Assembly: GCA_035263645.1 (NCBI GenBank)
Contig: DATFRD010000017.1
Span: 1 to 9,694 of the forward strand
Length of the DNA stretch: 9,694 nucleotides
Direction of reading: 5' to 3'
DNA from: CF-161 sp035263645
GTDB taxonomy: Bacteria > Chloroflexota > Dormibacteria > Dormibacterales > Dormibacteraceae
Shown here: positions 1-6,860 of the stretch, piece by piece
Layout: each line of letters begins with the position of its first letter
How positions within the stretch are numbered: the first letter of the stretch is position 1
Position numbers and translations under genes: made by a program
Notes under the pieces: generated by a model
What the model saw: the letters and a program-made list of their open reading frames with translations, nothing else
Told to the model about the DNA's origin: nothing
Database searches by the model: none

Positions 1-232
1 TGGCCCGACCCTGGATGCAGAGGCTCTTGTCGGCTGCTGCGTCCTGCACCCCCTGGTAGGAGTTCGCGTTGAACGACTTGTCGGACAGCTTGCCGACGTC
101 CGTGACCAGACCGACCTTCAAGGTCTTGGAGCACCCGGAGCCGGTGCTCGAACTCGTCGTCCCTCCCGACCCACAGGCGAACGCGAGCACGACAGCGGCG
201 GCGAGCATCGCCACTCCACGAAAACCCTTCAT
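1..232 (-). CDS. BMP/PnrA-family substrate-binding lipoprotein (N-terminal part, runs off left edge)
   Basis: Only the first 77 codons are present; the gene continues beyond position 1. The protein opens with a short basic n-region (MKGFR) and a hydrophobic core at residues 8-19. A lipobox-like AFAC follows with the candidate lipidated Cys at residue 20, then a Gly/Ser/Thr-rich linker (about 21-35). This is the layout of an exported lipoprotein anchored to the outer face of the membrane. The mature part starts KVGLVTDVG, then LSDKSFN and SYQGVQDA, which matches the N-terminal strand and loop of the BMP family (Bmp/PnrA/Med). Known members are ABC-transporter binding proteins, several of them for purine nucleosides. 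The ATG at 232-230 is chosen because the signal peptide begins there and a G-rich Shine-Dalgarno-like GGGGGA sits about 6 nt upstream. The ligand cannot be told from this fragment, and no transporter partners are visible. A 75-nt gap from the upstream gene suggests its own transcription unit. Confidence 0.85.
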   Translation of the reverse strand, partial: MKGFRGVAMLAAAVVLAFACGSGGTTSSSTGSGCSKTLKVGLVTDVGKLSDKSFNANSYQGVQDAAADKSLCIQGRA

Positions 233-280
233 ATTCAATCCCCCAGGTGGGTTGCTGGATCGCAGCTTGGCGCCAGTCTA

Positions 281-293
281 GGGCCTCGGGCCC
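281..293. terminator. Short G+C hairpin between tRNA nucleotidyltransferase and BMP lipoprotein genes
   Basis: GGGCC and GGCCC form a perfect 5-bp stem around a 3-nt loop, 15 nt past the stop codon of the tRNA nucleotidyltransferase gene. It has no T-run, so it is at best a weak terminator or pause site. A TAGACT hexamer (minus strand, 280-275) directly follows it and could be a -10 element for the lipoprotein gene, but no convincing -35 is seen. This is inference only. Confidence 0.3.
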
Positions 294-307
294 GCGGCAG
301 GAAGCCT

Positions 308-1669
308 TTACACGAAATGGCCGCTGCGGAGGTGCTCGAGCAGCGCCTCCCGCTCCGGCGGCAGCGTGCCGTCGAGGACCAGCTCCTCCAGTGCCGCCTT
401 GAGCCGGCCGACCTCGGGCCCCGGCCGGAGGCCCGTGACCCGCATGATGTCGGTCCCGCTGACCGGCAGTCGCATCCGGGTCGGCCGCTCCTCCAGGACG
501 CGGCGCAGCCGTGCCTCCAGCTCATCCAGCTTGGCCCCGTCGGGGTAGCGGGAGGCGGCGACGTCGGCCCGGGCCAGCGTCATCAGCGTCCACAGGAGGT
601 CGCCCGCGTCCCTGGCCAGACGCCTCACCGCCCCGTCCCGCCAGCTCGGCTCGTAGAACACCGGCCGCAGGTGGAGCCGGACCAGCTTCGCCACGCGCTC
701 GATCTCGGCGTTCGGGAATCGCAGCCGCTGCAGCGCCCCGCGGGCCAGCACCGCCCCCACCTCGTGGTGGCCGTGGAAGGCGCCGTCCGGCGTGGCGGTC
801 GGCGGCTTCCCGACGTCGTGGAACAGCGCGGCGAGGCGCAGCACCAGGTCTGGCGGCGCCAGGTCGGCGGCCCGCTGGACGGTCAGCAGCGTGTGCCCGA
901 AGACGTCAGCGATGTGCCAGCCGCCCTGCTCCACCCCGTGGCAGGCGAAGACCTCGGGCAGCAGCCGCTCCAGGAGGCCGCCCCGGTCCAGCAGCTCCAG
1001 GGCGCGGCCGGGCCGCGGCGACAGGAGCATCTTGCGCAGCTCCTCGGCCACGCGCTCGACCGACACCACTGGCGGCCGCGCCCGGTCGCGCAGCCGGACC
1101 ATGGCCGGCAGGAGCTCGGGCGACAGCTCGAAGTCGAGCTGGACGGCCAGCCGGATCGCCCGCAGCATCCGCAGGGGGTCGTCGCTGAACGTCACGTCGG
1201 CCGCCCGCGGCGTCCGGAGCAGCCGGCGCTCCAGGTCGCGGCGGCCGCCCAGGGGGTCATCGATGTGGCCTTCGAAGTCCATCAGCATCGCGTTGACGGT
1301 GAAGTCGCGGCGCAGGAGGTCCTCCTGGACGGTGACCGGGCGCACGAACGGCTTGCGCGAGTCAGGCGCGTAGGACTCCGCCCTGGCCGATGCGAACTCG
1401 ACCAGGCGCCGGCCCCAGGTCACCTGCGCCGTCCCGAACCGGGGGAACAGCGCCGGCCGCCGGGCGCCGGCGAGGACCGCGAACCGCTCCGCCAGCTCCA
1501 GCGCCCGCCCCTCCTCGACCACGACGTCTAGGTCGGGATGGTCGCGGCCCAGGAGCCGGTCGCGGACGTAGCCGCCCACCGCCCACGCGCGCACGCCCAG
1601 CTCTGCGGCCGCCTGTCGCAGCAGGGGAAACGCCGGGTCGACGGCGGCTACCGGTGCTCCCGCGCCCAT
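308..1669 (-). CDS. cca: HD-domain tRNA nucleotidyltransferase (CCA-adding or related poly(A) polymerase-like enzyme)
   Basis: The 453-residue protein is a class II nucleotidyltransferase that should add CCA (or part of it) to tRNA 3' ends in the cytoplasm. Visible motifs: GGYVRD at 32-37, the metal-binding DLD with D46 and D48, RRDFTVNAM at 120-128, and DDPLRMLRAIRLA at 163-175 (the ribose/nucleotide motif). There is also an EELRKML stretch near 209-215. An HD domain follows: H252/H259, HDVGKPP with H284-D285, and HGHHEVGA at 299-306. The length fits bacterial CCA enzymes with an HD domain. The ATG at 1669-1667 is chosen because the nucleotidyltransferase fold starts about 25 residues later and a GGTGGG lies about 10 nt upstream. 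This start lies inside the preceding ROK kinase gene (22-nt overlap), so translation is probably coupled. Some bacteria split CC- and A-addition between two paralogues, and the sequence alone does not exclude a CC-adding or A-adding specialist. Confidence 0.9.
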   Translation of the reverse strand: MGAGAPVAAVDPAFPLLRQAAAELGVRAWAVGGYVRDRLLGRDHPDLDVVVEEGRALELAERFAVLAGARRPALFPRFGTAQVTWGRRLVEFASARAESYAPDSRKPFVRPVTVQEDLLRRDFTVNAMLMDFEGHIDDPLGGRRDLERRLLRTPRAADVTFSDDPLRMLRAIRLAVQLDFELSPELLPAMVRLRDRARPPVVSVERVAEELRKMLLSPRPGRALELLDRGGLLERLLPEVFACHGVEQGGWHIADVFGHTLLTVQRAADLAPPDLVLRLAALFHDVGKPPTATPDGAFHGHHEVGAVLARGALQRLRFPNAEIERVAKLVRLHLRPVFYEPSWRDGAVRRLARDAGDLLWTLMTLARADVAASRYPDGAKLDELEARLRRVLEERPTRMRLPVSGTDIMRVTGLRPGPEVGRLKAALEELVLDGTLPPEREALLEHLRSGHFV

Positions 1670-2523
1670 TCCACGGCGCCCACCTGCCCGGCACGATCGC
1701 CCAGTCGGGCCCGGACCACGCGGGGCCGGCGCCGGGGCTTGATGAACGGGGAGGAGCGGAGGACGCTCCTCATGACCGGCCCCACCTGGGCCCAGGACCG
1801 GGTCACGCCGCCCCCGATCACGATGACCTCGGGGTCGAACAGGTTGGTCAGGTTGACCAGCGCGTGGCCCATGTACGTGGCGGCGCGCCGCACTCGCTGG
1901 GCCGCCTCCCCGTTGCCGGCGGCCGCCTGCTCGAACAGCTCCGTAGCCGCCTCGCCCGTCTCGCGCCGCAGGGCGTTGCCGCCGCAGAACACCTCGACGC
2001 AGCCCCGCTGCCCGCAGCTGTCGAGCGGACCGTCCGGGTCGAGGATCATGTGCCCGACCTCGCCGGCGGCGCCGTGCGCCCCCGAGAACAGCCGGCCGTC
2101 GAGGATCAGGCCCGCGCCGACGCCCGTGCTCCACGTCACGTAGACCATCGTGCGGGAGCCGCGGCCGGCGCCGTGGTGGAACTCGCCCAGCGCGGCCAGG
2201 TTGGCGTCGTTCTCCAGGTGCACGCGGGAGTCGAGCACCTCGCGCAGCATCGCGGCCAGCGGCACGTTCCTCCAGCCGTCCAGGTTGGGCGGGTTGACCA
2301 GCACGCCCCGGACCGGGTCGGTGGGCCCCGGTGCGCCCACGCCGACCACGTCGACCCGCTCCCCCTCGGCCAGGCGGCCGATCTGCTCCGCCGCCCAGCC
2401 GACCACGCGTCGCGGCGTGCGCAGCAGGCTCGTGCGGTTGCGGTTGGTCGCCACGATCTGACCGTCGGGGCGCGCGACGGCGACCCTCACCTGCGTCCCT
2501 CCCAGGTCGATTCCGGCGATCAT
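1648..2523 (-). CDS. ROK-family sugar kinase (glucokinase-like)
   Basis: The 291-residue cytoplasmic kinase phosphorylates a hexose with ATP; glucose is the commonest substrate of this type but is not proven here. Motifs in order: the phosphate-binding GIDLGGT at 4-10, GVGAPGP at 61-67, ENDANLAALGE at 104-114 with catalytic base D106, STGVGAGLI at 132-140, and GAAGEVGH at 151-158 with substrate-binding E155 and H158. A zinc-loop remnant CGQRGC with C170 and C175 follows, then VIGGGV at 235-240. Most family members have C-x-C-G-x-x-G-C; here the first Cys is Asp168. There is no helix-turn-helix extension, so it is a kinase and not a ROK repressor. The ATG at 2523-2521 is immediately followed by the conserved N-terminal strand and has no Shine-Dalgarno. 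A -10-like TACCTT ends 7 nt upstream, consistent with a leaderless mRNA. It lies 76 nt downstream of the HxlR regulator and overlaps the tRNA nucleotidyltransferase gene by 22 nt. Confidence 0.92.
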   Translation of the reverse strand: MIAGIDLGGTQVRVAVARPDGQIVATNRNRTSLLRTPRRVVGWAAEQIGRLAEGERVDVVGVGAPGPTDPVRGVLVNPPNLDGWRNVPLAAMLREVLDSRVHLENDANLAALGEFHHGAGRGSRTMVYVTWSTGVGAGLILDGRLFSGAHGAAGEVGHMILDPDGPLDSCGQRGCVEVFCGGNALRRETGEAATELFEQAAAGNGEAAQRVRRAATYMGHALVNLTNLFDPEVIVIGGGVTRSWAQVGPVMRSVLRSSPFIKPRRRPRVVRARLGDRAGQVGAVEWAREHR

Positions 2524-2530
2524 CGGACGT

Positions 2531-2558
2531 AAGGTAGCGAAGTGGCCCCTCCGGTCAC
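2531..2558 (-). promoter_or_regulatory. Predicted promoter of the ROK kinase gene (leaderless)
   Basis: Reading the minus strand, GTGACC (2558-2553) as -35 is followed by a 16-nt spacer and TACCTT (2536-2531) as -10. The -10 fits the TANNNT rule for high-G+C bacteria. The start codon ATG lies 7 nt past the hexamer, where transcription would normally begin, and no Shine-Dalgarno is present. This would let the kinase and tRNA nucleotidyltransferase genes be transcribed separately from the HxlR gene. Confidence 0.45.
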
Positions 2559-2569
2559 CTCCGCCACTT
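2540..2569. promoter_or_regulatory. Inverted repeat straddling the ROK promoter -35 (candidate operator)
   Basis: AAGTGGC (2540-2546) and GCCACTT (2563-2569) are perfect 7-bp inverted arms separated by 16 nt. Their centres are 23 bp apart, about two helical turns. One arm lies between the predicted -10 and -35 and the other just upstream of the -35, so a dimeric regulator bound here would block polymerase. The adjacent HxlR-type gene is the obvious candidate, but that link is inference. The arms could also form a long-loop hairpin after the HxlR stop codon. Confidence 0.4.
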
Positions 2570-2599
2570 GAGCGTTCGCGCTGGGCCGCGACGGGGCGC

Positions 2600-2923
2600 T
2601 CATTCCGGCAGCGCCTGCGCCGCCTCCAGCAGCGACTCGACAGCCGGCCGCAGGCGCTCTCCGAGCGGCGTGAGGCGGTACCGCGTGCCGAGCGGCGGCC
2701 CAGCGTCGACCTCCCGCACGACCAGCCGAGCCTCGCACAGCTCCTGGAGCCGCTCGCTCATGACCCGTTCGGACAGGCCGGGCACGGCGCGGGCGACCTC
2801 GGAGAAGCGGGCTGGGCCGTGCATGAGCGCTGCCAGGATCGGAAGCGTCCATCGCTTCCCGACCAACCGGAACACGCGGAGCTGCCGGTCTCCGCAGCGG
2901 AAGCCGTTGCGCAGGGTTTCCAA
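2600..2923 (-). CDS. HxlR-family winged-helix transcriptional regulator
   Basis: The 107-residue protein has the HxlR/YodB-type winged helix. LVGKRWTLPILAAL (20-33) forms the first helix, followed by GPARFSEVARAVPGLSERVMSERLQEL (36-62), which covers the recognition region, and the wing with P..GTRYRLTPLGERL. Family members act as DNA-binding dimers that sense oxidants, quinones or aldehydes and usually control a neighbouring gene. Cys10 sits 15 residues before Trp25 of the GKRW motif, close to where redox-sensing members such as YodB carry their sensor Cys; a second Cys is at 63. The start is TTG at 2923-2921, because an in-frame stop lies about 27 nt upstream and no ATG or GTG precedes the helix. 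The Shine-Dalgarno is poor. It is divergent from lon across 74 bp and lies upstream of the ROK kinase. The inducer and targets are unknown. Confidence 0.88.
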   Translation of the reverse strand: METLRNGFRCGDRQLRVFRLVGKRWTLPILAALMHGPARFSEVARAVPGLSERVMSERLQELCEARLVVREVDAGPPLGTRYRLTPLGERLRPAVESLLEAAQALPE

Positions 2924-2997
2924 TACCGCTCTGGAGGGTACGTTAACTCACCGGCTGACGGAATGTAAGCCCCGAATGAGGAGATAGACCAGAGCAG
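2924..2997. promoter_or_regulatory. Divergent intergenic region between the HxlR regulator and lon
   Basis: This 74-bp gap must hold the 5' signals of both the HxlR gene (minus) and lon (plus). A GAGGAGA Shine-Dalgarno core is visible at 2978-2984, about 14 nt before the lon ATG, which is farther than usual. A GTTAAC palindrome lies at 2942-2947. I find no HAIR (HspR), CIRCE or clear -35/-10 pair, so no promoter is placed. Confidence 0.5.
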
Positions 2998-5340
<2,343 letters not shown>

Positions 5341-5370
5341 CAATCAGGAAACCCTCCCCCCAACCTCTCA

Positions 5371-5398
5371 GGGGCCGCGGCCGAAAGGCTGCGGCCCC
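5371..5398 (+). terminator. 12-bp hairpin with GAAA loop after lon (probably bidirectional)
   Basis: The arms 5371-5382 and 5387-5398 pair over 12 bp with a single G-U pair, closed by a GAAA tetraloop. It starts 31 nt past the lon stop codon. There is no T-run on either side, as is common for hairpin terminators in high-G+C bacteria. It lies between the convergent lon and phosphofructokinase genes and can fold in both transcripts. Confidence 0.75.
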
Positions 5399-5539
5399 AC
5401 TCGCTTCGGCGCTCAGAAAAAGGGAAGCCAGGTAAGCAAGGGCCTGGCCCGAGCGTGTGAGTCCCTAACCCACGCCGCCCCCACGGAGCCCCCCAGACCC
5501 GAAGGGCTGCACCGGAGGTGACCCAAAATCCCAGACAGA
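5399..5539. other. Non-coding spacer between the lon hairpin and the pfk 3' repeat
   Basis: I find no credible ORF and no tRNA in this spacer. It contains small hairpins: GCCAGG with CCTGGC at 5427-5448, CAGACC with GGGCTG around a CGAA loop at 5494-5509 (one mismatch), and CACC with GGTG at 5510-5520. The last two sit just beyond the palindromic repeat at the pfk 3' end and may belong to the same structured element. Confidence 0.4.
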
Positions 5540-5580
5540 GGGGGGGTTCCGGAAGGGGGGGCCCGCCCCCCCTTGCAAGC
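5540..5580 (-). repeat. Palindromic intergenic repeat, copy 1 (abuts the pfk stop codon)
   Basis: Modules on the plus strand: a run of 7 G, the 8-bp palindrome TTCCGGAA (5547-5554), then a perfect 9-bp hairpin and CTTGCAAG (5572-5579). The hairpin pairs AA plus seven G (5553-5561) with seven C plus TT (5566-5574) around a CCCG loop. The unit from TTCC to AAGC recurs at 6828-6859 with one substitution and two 1-nt homopolymer length differences. In the sense of the phosphofructokinase gene it begins at the stop codon itself, so it forms the immediate 3' UTR and probably acts as a terminator or RNA-stabilising hairpin. It resembles REP-type elements in layout, but I do not recognise it as a named family. 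Confidence 0.8.
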
Positions 5581-6605
5581 TAGTTGAATATCCGAGTCAG
5601 CTCGTACAGCTCCCGCGGCACCCGGCGGATCTCGGCCAGCAGGTCGGACAGCGGCGCCACGGCCACGGTTCCGTCGCGCCGGACCGGCGCCACACCGCCC
5701 TCGCCCCGGTCCAGCAGCTCCGTGGCCGCCACACCGAGCCGCGTGGCCCAGATCCGGTCGACGGAGGACGGGCTGCCGCCCCGCTGCAGGTGGCCCAGCA
5801 CCGTCACCCGGGTCTCGAAGCCGGTCTCCTGCTCGATCCGGCGGCTGAGCGCGTCGCCCACCCCCCGCTTGGCGAGCTGCACATGGCCGAACGCGTCCAT
5901 CGACTCCTCGCCGTTCGTCGCGAGGCCAGGAAACGAGACCCCCTCGGCGACCACGATGATGCTGAAGTCCCTGCCCTCGCCGCGGCGCCGGTGCAGGTGC
6001 TGCACGACGTCGGCCAGCTCCACCGGGTACTCGGGGATGACGATCAGGTCCGCGCCTCCGGCCAGGCCGCCGGCGCACGCCACCCAGCCCGTATCGCGGC
6101 CCATGACCTCCACGACCATGACCCGGTGGTGGGCGGACGCGGTGGTGTGCAGCCGGTCTAGGGCCTCGGCCACGATGCCCGCCGCCGTGTCGAACCCGAT
6201 GCAGAACTCTGTCGCGCACAGGTCGTTGTCGATCGTCTTGGGCACGCCGACGACCCGGAAGTCGTTCTCGTGCAGCGCCTTCGCGACCGACAGCGTGTCG
6301 TCACCCCCGATCGCCACGAGGCCGTCCACCCCGTACCTGAGCAGGGTCGCGCACACGCGGGACACCCCGTCGGGCTCCCTCAGCGGGTTCGTCCGGGAGG
6401 TGCCCAGGATCGTGCCACCCAGGGGGAGGATGCCGCGGACGGTCGCCGGCTCCAGGTCCATCATGTCGCCGCTGAGGGCGCCTGCCCAGCCGTTCTTGAT
6501 GCCGCTGACCCGGTGGCCGAGCTCGAATGCGCGCCGGACCACCGCGCGGATCGCCGCGTTCAGGCCCGGTGCGTCGCCGCCGCCGGTGAGGACTCCGATT
6601 CTCAT
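5580..6605 (-). CDS. pfp: Phosphofructokinase, predicted pyrophosphate-dependent (group III-like)
   Basis: The 341-residue PFKA-fold enzyme interconverts fructose 6-phosphate and fructose 1,6-bisphosphate in cytoplasmic glycolysis/gluconeogenesis. Visible motifs: TGGGDAPGLNA (7-17), GGTILGTSRTNP (63-74), GGDDT (100-104), PKTIDND (122-128, catalytic D126), GFDTA (138-142), EVMGRDTGW and GHLQRGG (sugar-phosphate binding). ATP-dependent enzymes of the E. coli type have Gly at the two positions occupied here by D103 and K123. The pair Asp plus Lys is the established marker of PPi-dependent enzymes, because Asp blocks the ATP alpha-phosphate site and Lys contacts PPi. The enzyme would then run reversibly and save ATP. 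The ATG at 6605-6603 has a GGAG about 10 nt upstream and the conserved MRIGVLTGGG start. Spacing of 255 nt from selB and a candidate promoter in that gap suggest its own transcription unit. The donor should be tested; mixed ATP/PPi use is the main alternative. Confidence 0.93.
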   Translation of the reverse strand: MRIGVLTGGGDAPGLNAAIRAVVRRAFELGHRVSGIKNGWAGALSGDMMDLEPATVRGILPLGGTILGTSRTNPLREPDGVSRVCATLLRYGVDGLVAIGGDDTLSVAKALHENDFRVVGVPKTIDNDLCATEFCIGFDTAAGIVAEALDRLHTTASAHHRVMVVEVMGRDTGWVACAGGLAGGADLIVIPEYPVELADVVQHLHRRRGEGRDFSIIVVAEGVSFPGLATNGEESMDAFGHVQLAKRGVGDALSRRIEQETGFETRVTVLGHLQRGGSPSSVDRIWATRLGVAATELLDRGEGGVAPVRRDGTVAVAPLSDLLAEIRRVPRELYELTRIFN

Positions 6606-6783
6606 GAGAGCAAGACTCCGAGGAAAATGCAGCAGGTGAAGGCCCCGCTGCGGGCCGAGTGGGCCGGCCGGGGCGGGGTGCAGCCAGATGTCGAGCGGTG
6701 CGCAGCATACGGCGGCCCCAGCGCGAGCCGCAACCGTCCCGCCCGATCGCGGAGTCGGATTTTAGTCCGGCCGGGACTCAGTC
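6606..6783 (-). promoter_or_regulatory. Upstream region of the phosphofructokinase gene
   Basis: This non-coding stretch lies between the selB 3' repeat complex and the pfk start. Its one A+T-rich patch holds TAAAAT on the minus strand (6764-6759), a good -10 hexamer, about 153 nt before the ATG. No matching -35 is clear. A second TATGCT-like hexamer lies near 6709-6704. A long 5' leader is possible. I see no recognisable riboswitch and no small ORF worth calling. Confidence 0.35.
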
Positions 6784-6815
6784 CCTCCCCACTCGCGGGG
6801 GAGGTGGCCCGCCAC
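6784..6815. repeat. Two tandem small hairpins beside the selB 3' repeat
   Basis: CCTCCCC (6784-6790) pairs with GGGGAGG (6798-6804) over 7 bp with a 7-nt loop. Directly next, GTGG (6804-6807) pairs with CCAC (6812-6815) around CCCG. Together with the repeat at 6823-6859 they form a run of three hairpins in about 70 bp. This looks like a mosaic palindromic intergenic element and not ordinary spacer. Confidence 0.55.
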
Positions 6816-6822
6816 GGCCGGA

Positions 6823-6859
6823 GGGGGTTCCGGAAGAGGGGCCCGCCCCCCTTGCAAGC
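6823..6859 (-). repeat. Palindromic intergenic repeat, copy 2 (1 nt past the selB stop codon)
   Basis: It has the same module order as the copy at 5540-5580: a G-run (5 G), TTCCGGAA (6828-6835), a hairpin around CCCG, and CTTGCAAG (6851-6858). The hairpin arms are AAGAGGGG (6834-6841) and CCCCCCTT (6846-6853), leaving a single A-C mismatch where copy 1 is perfect. In gene sense it starts 1 nt after the selB TGA, so it is the 3' UTR of the selAB operon and may terminate it before pfk. Confidence 0.8.
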
Positions 6860-6860
6860 G

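Noticed and set aside
69..281. A 70-codon plus-strand ORF opposite the lipoprotein gene
   Set aside because: The minus strand encodes a clear lipoprotein signal and BMP motif over the same bases.
317..2532. Long plus-strand open frames (404 and 380 codons) opposite the tRNA nucleotidyltransferase and ROK genes
   Set aside because: The minus-strand genes carry full sets of catalytic motifs. The opposite frames are Arg/Pro/Ala/Gln-rich shadows.
2567..2573. CTTGAGC resembling half of an HspR-binding HAIR site
   Set aside because: The second half (ACTCAAG at the required spacing) is missing, and it is not next to the lon promoter.
2976..2987. Minimal ORF ATG-AGG-AGA-TAG just upstream of lon
   Set aside because: It coincides with the GAGGAGA Shine-Dalgarno core and has no Shine-Dalgarno of its own. 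It most likely arises by chance.
5341..6860. Possible tRNA-Sec gene (selC) in the two larger gaps near selAB
   Set aside because: No T-loop like GGTTCRANYCC and no acceptor-stem pairing were found on either strand.
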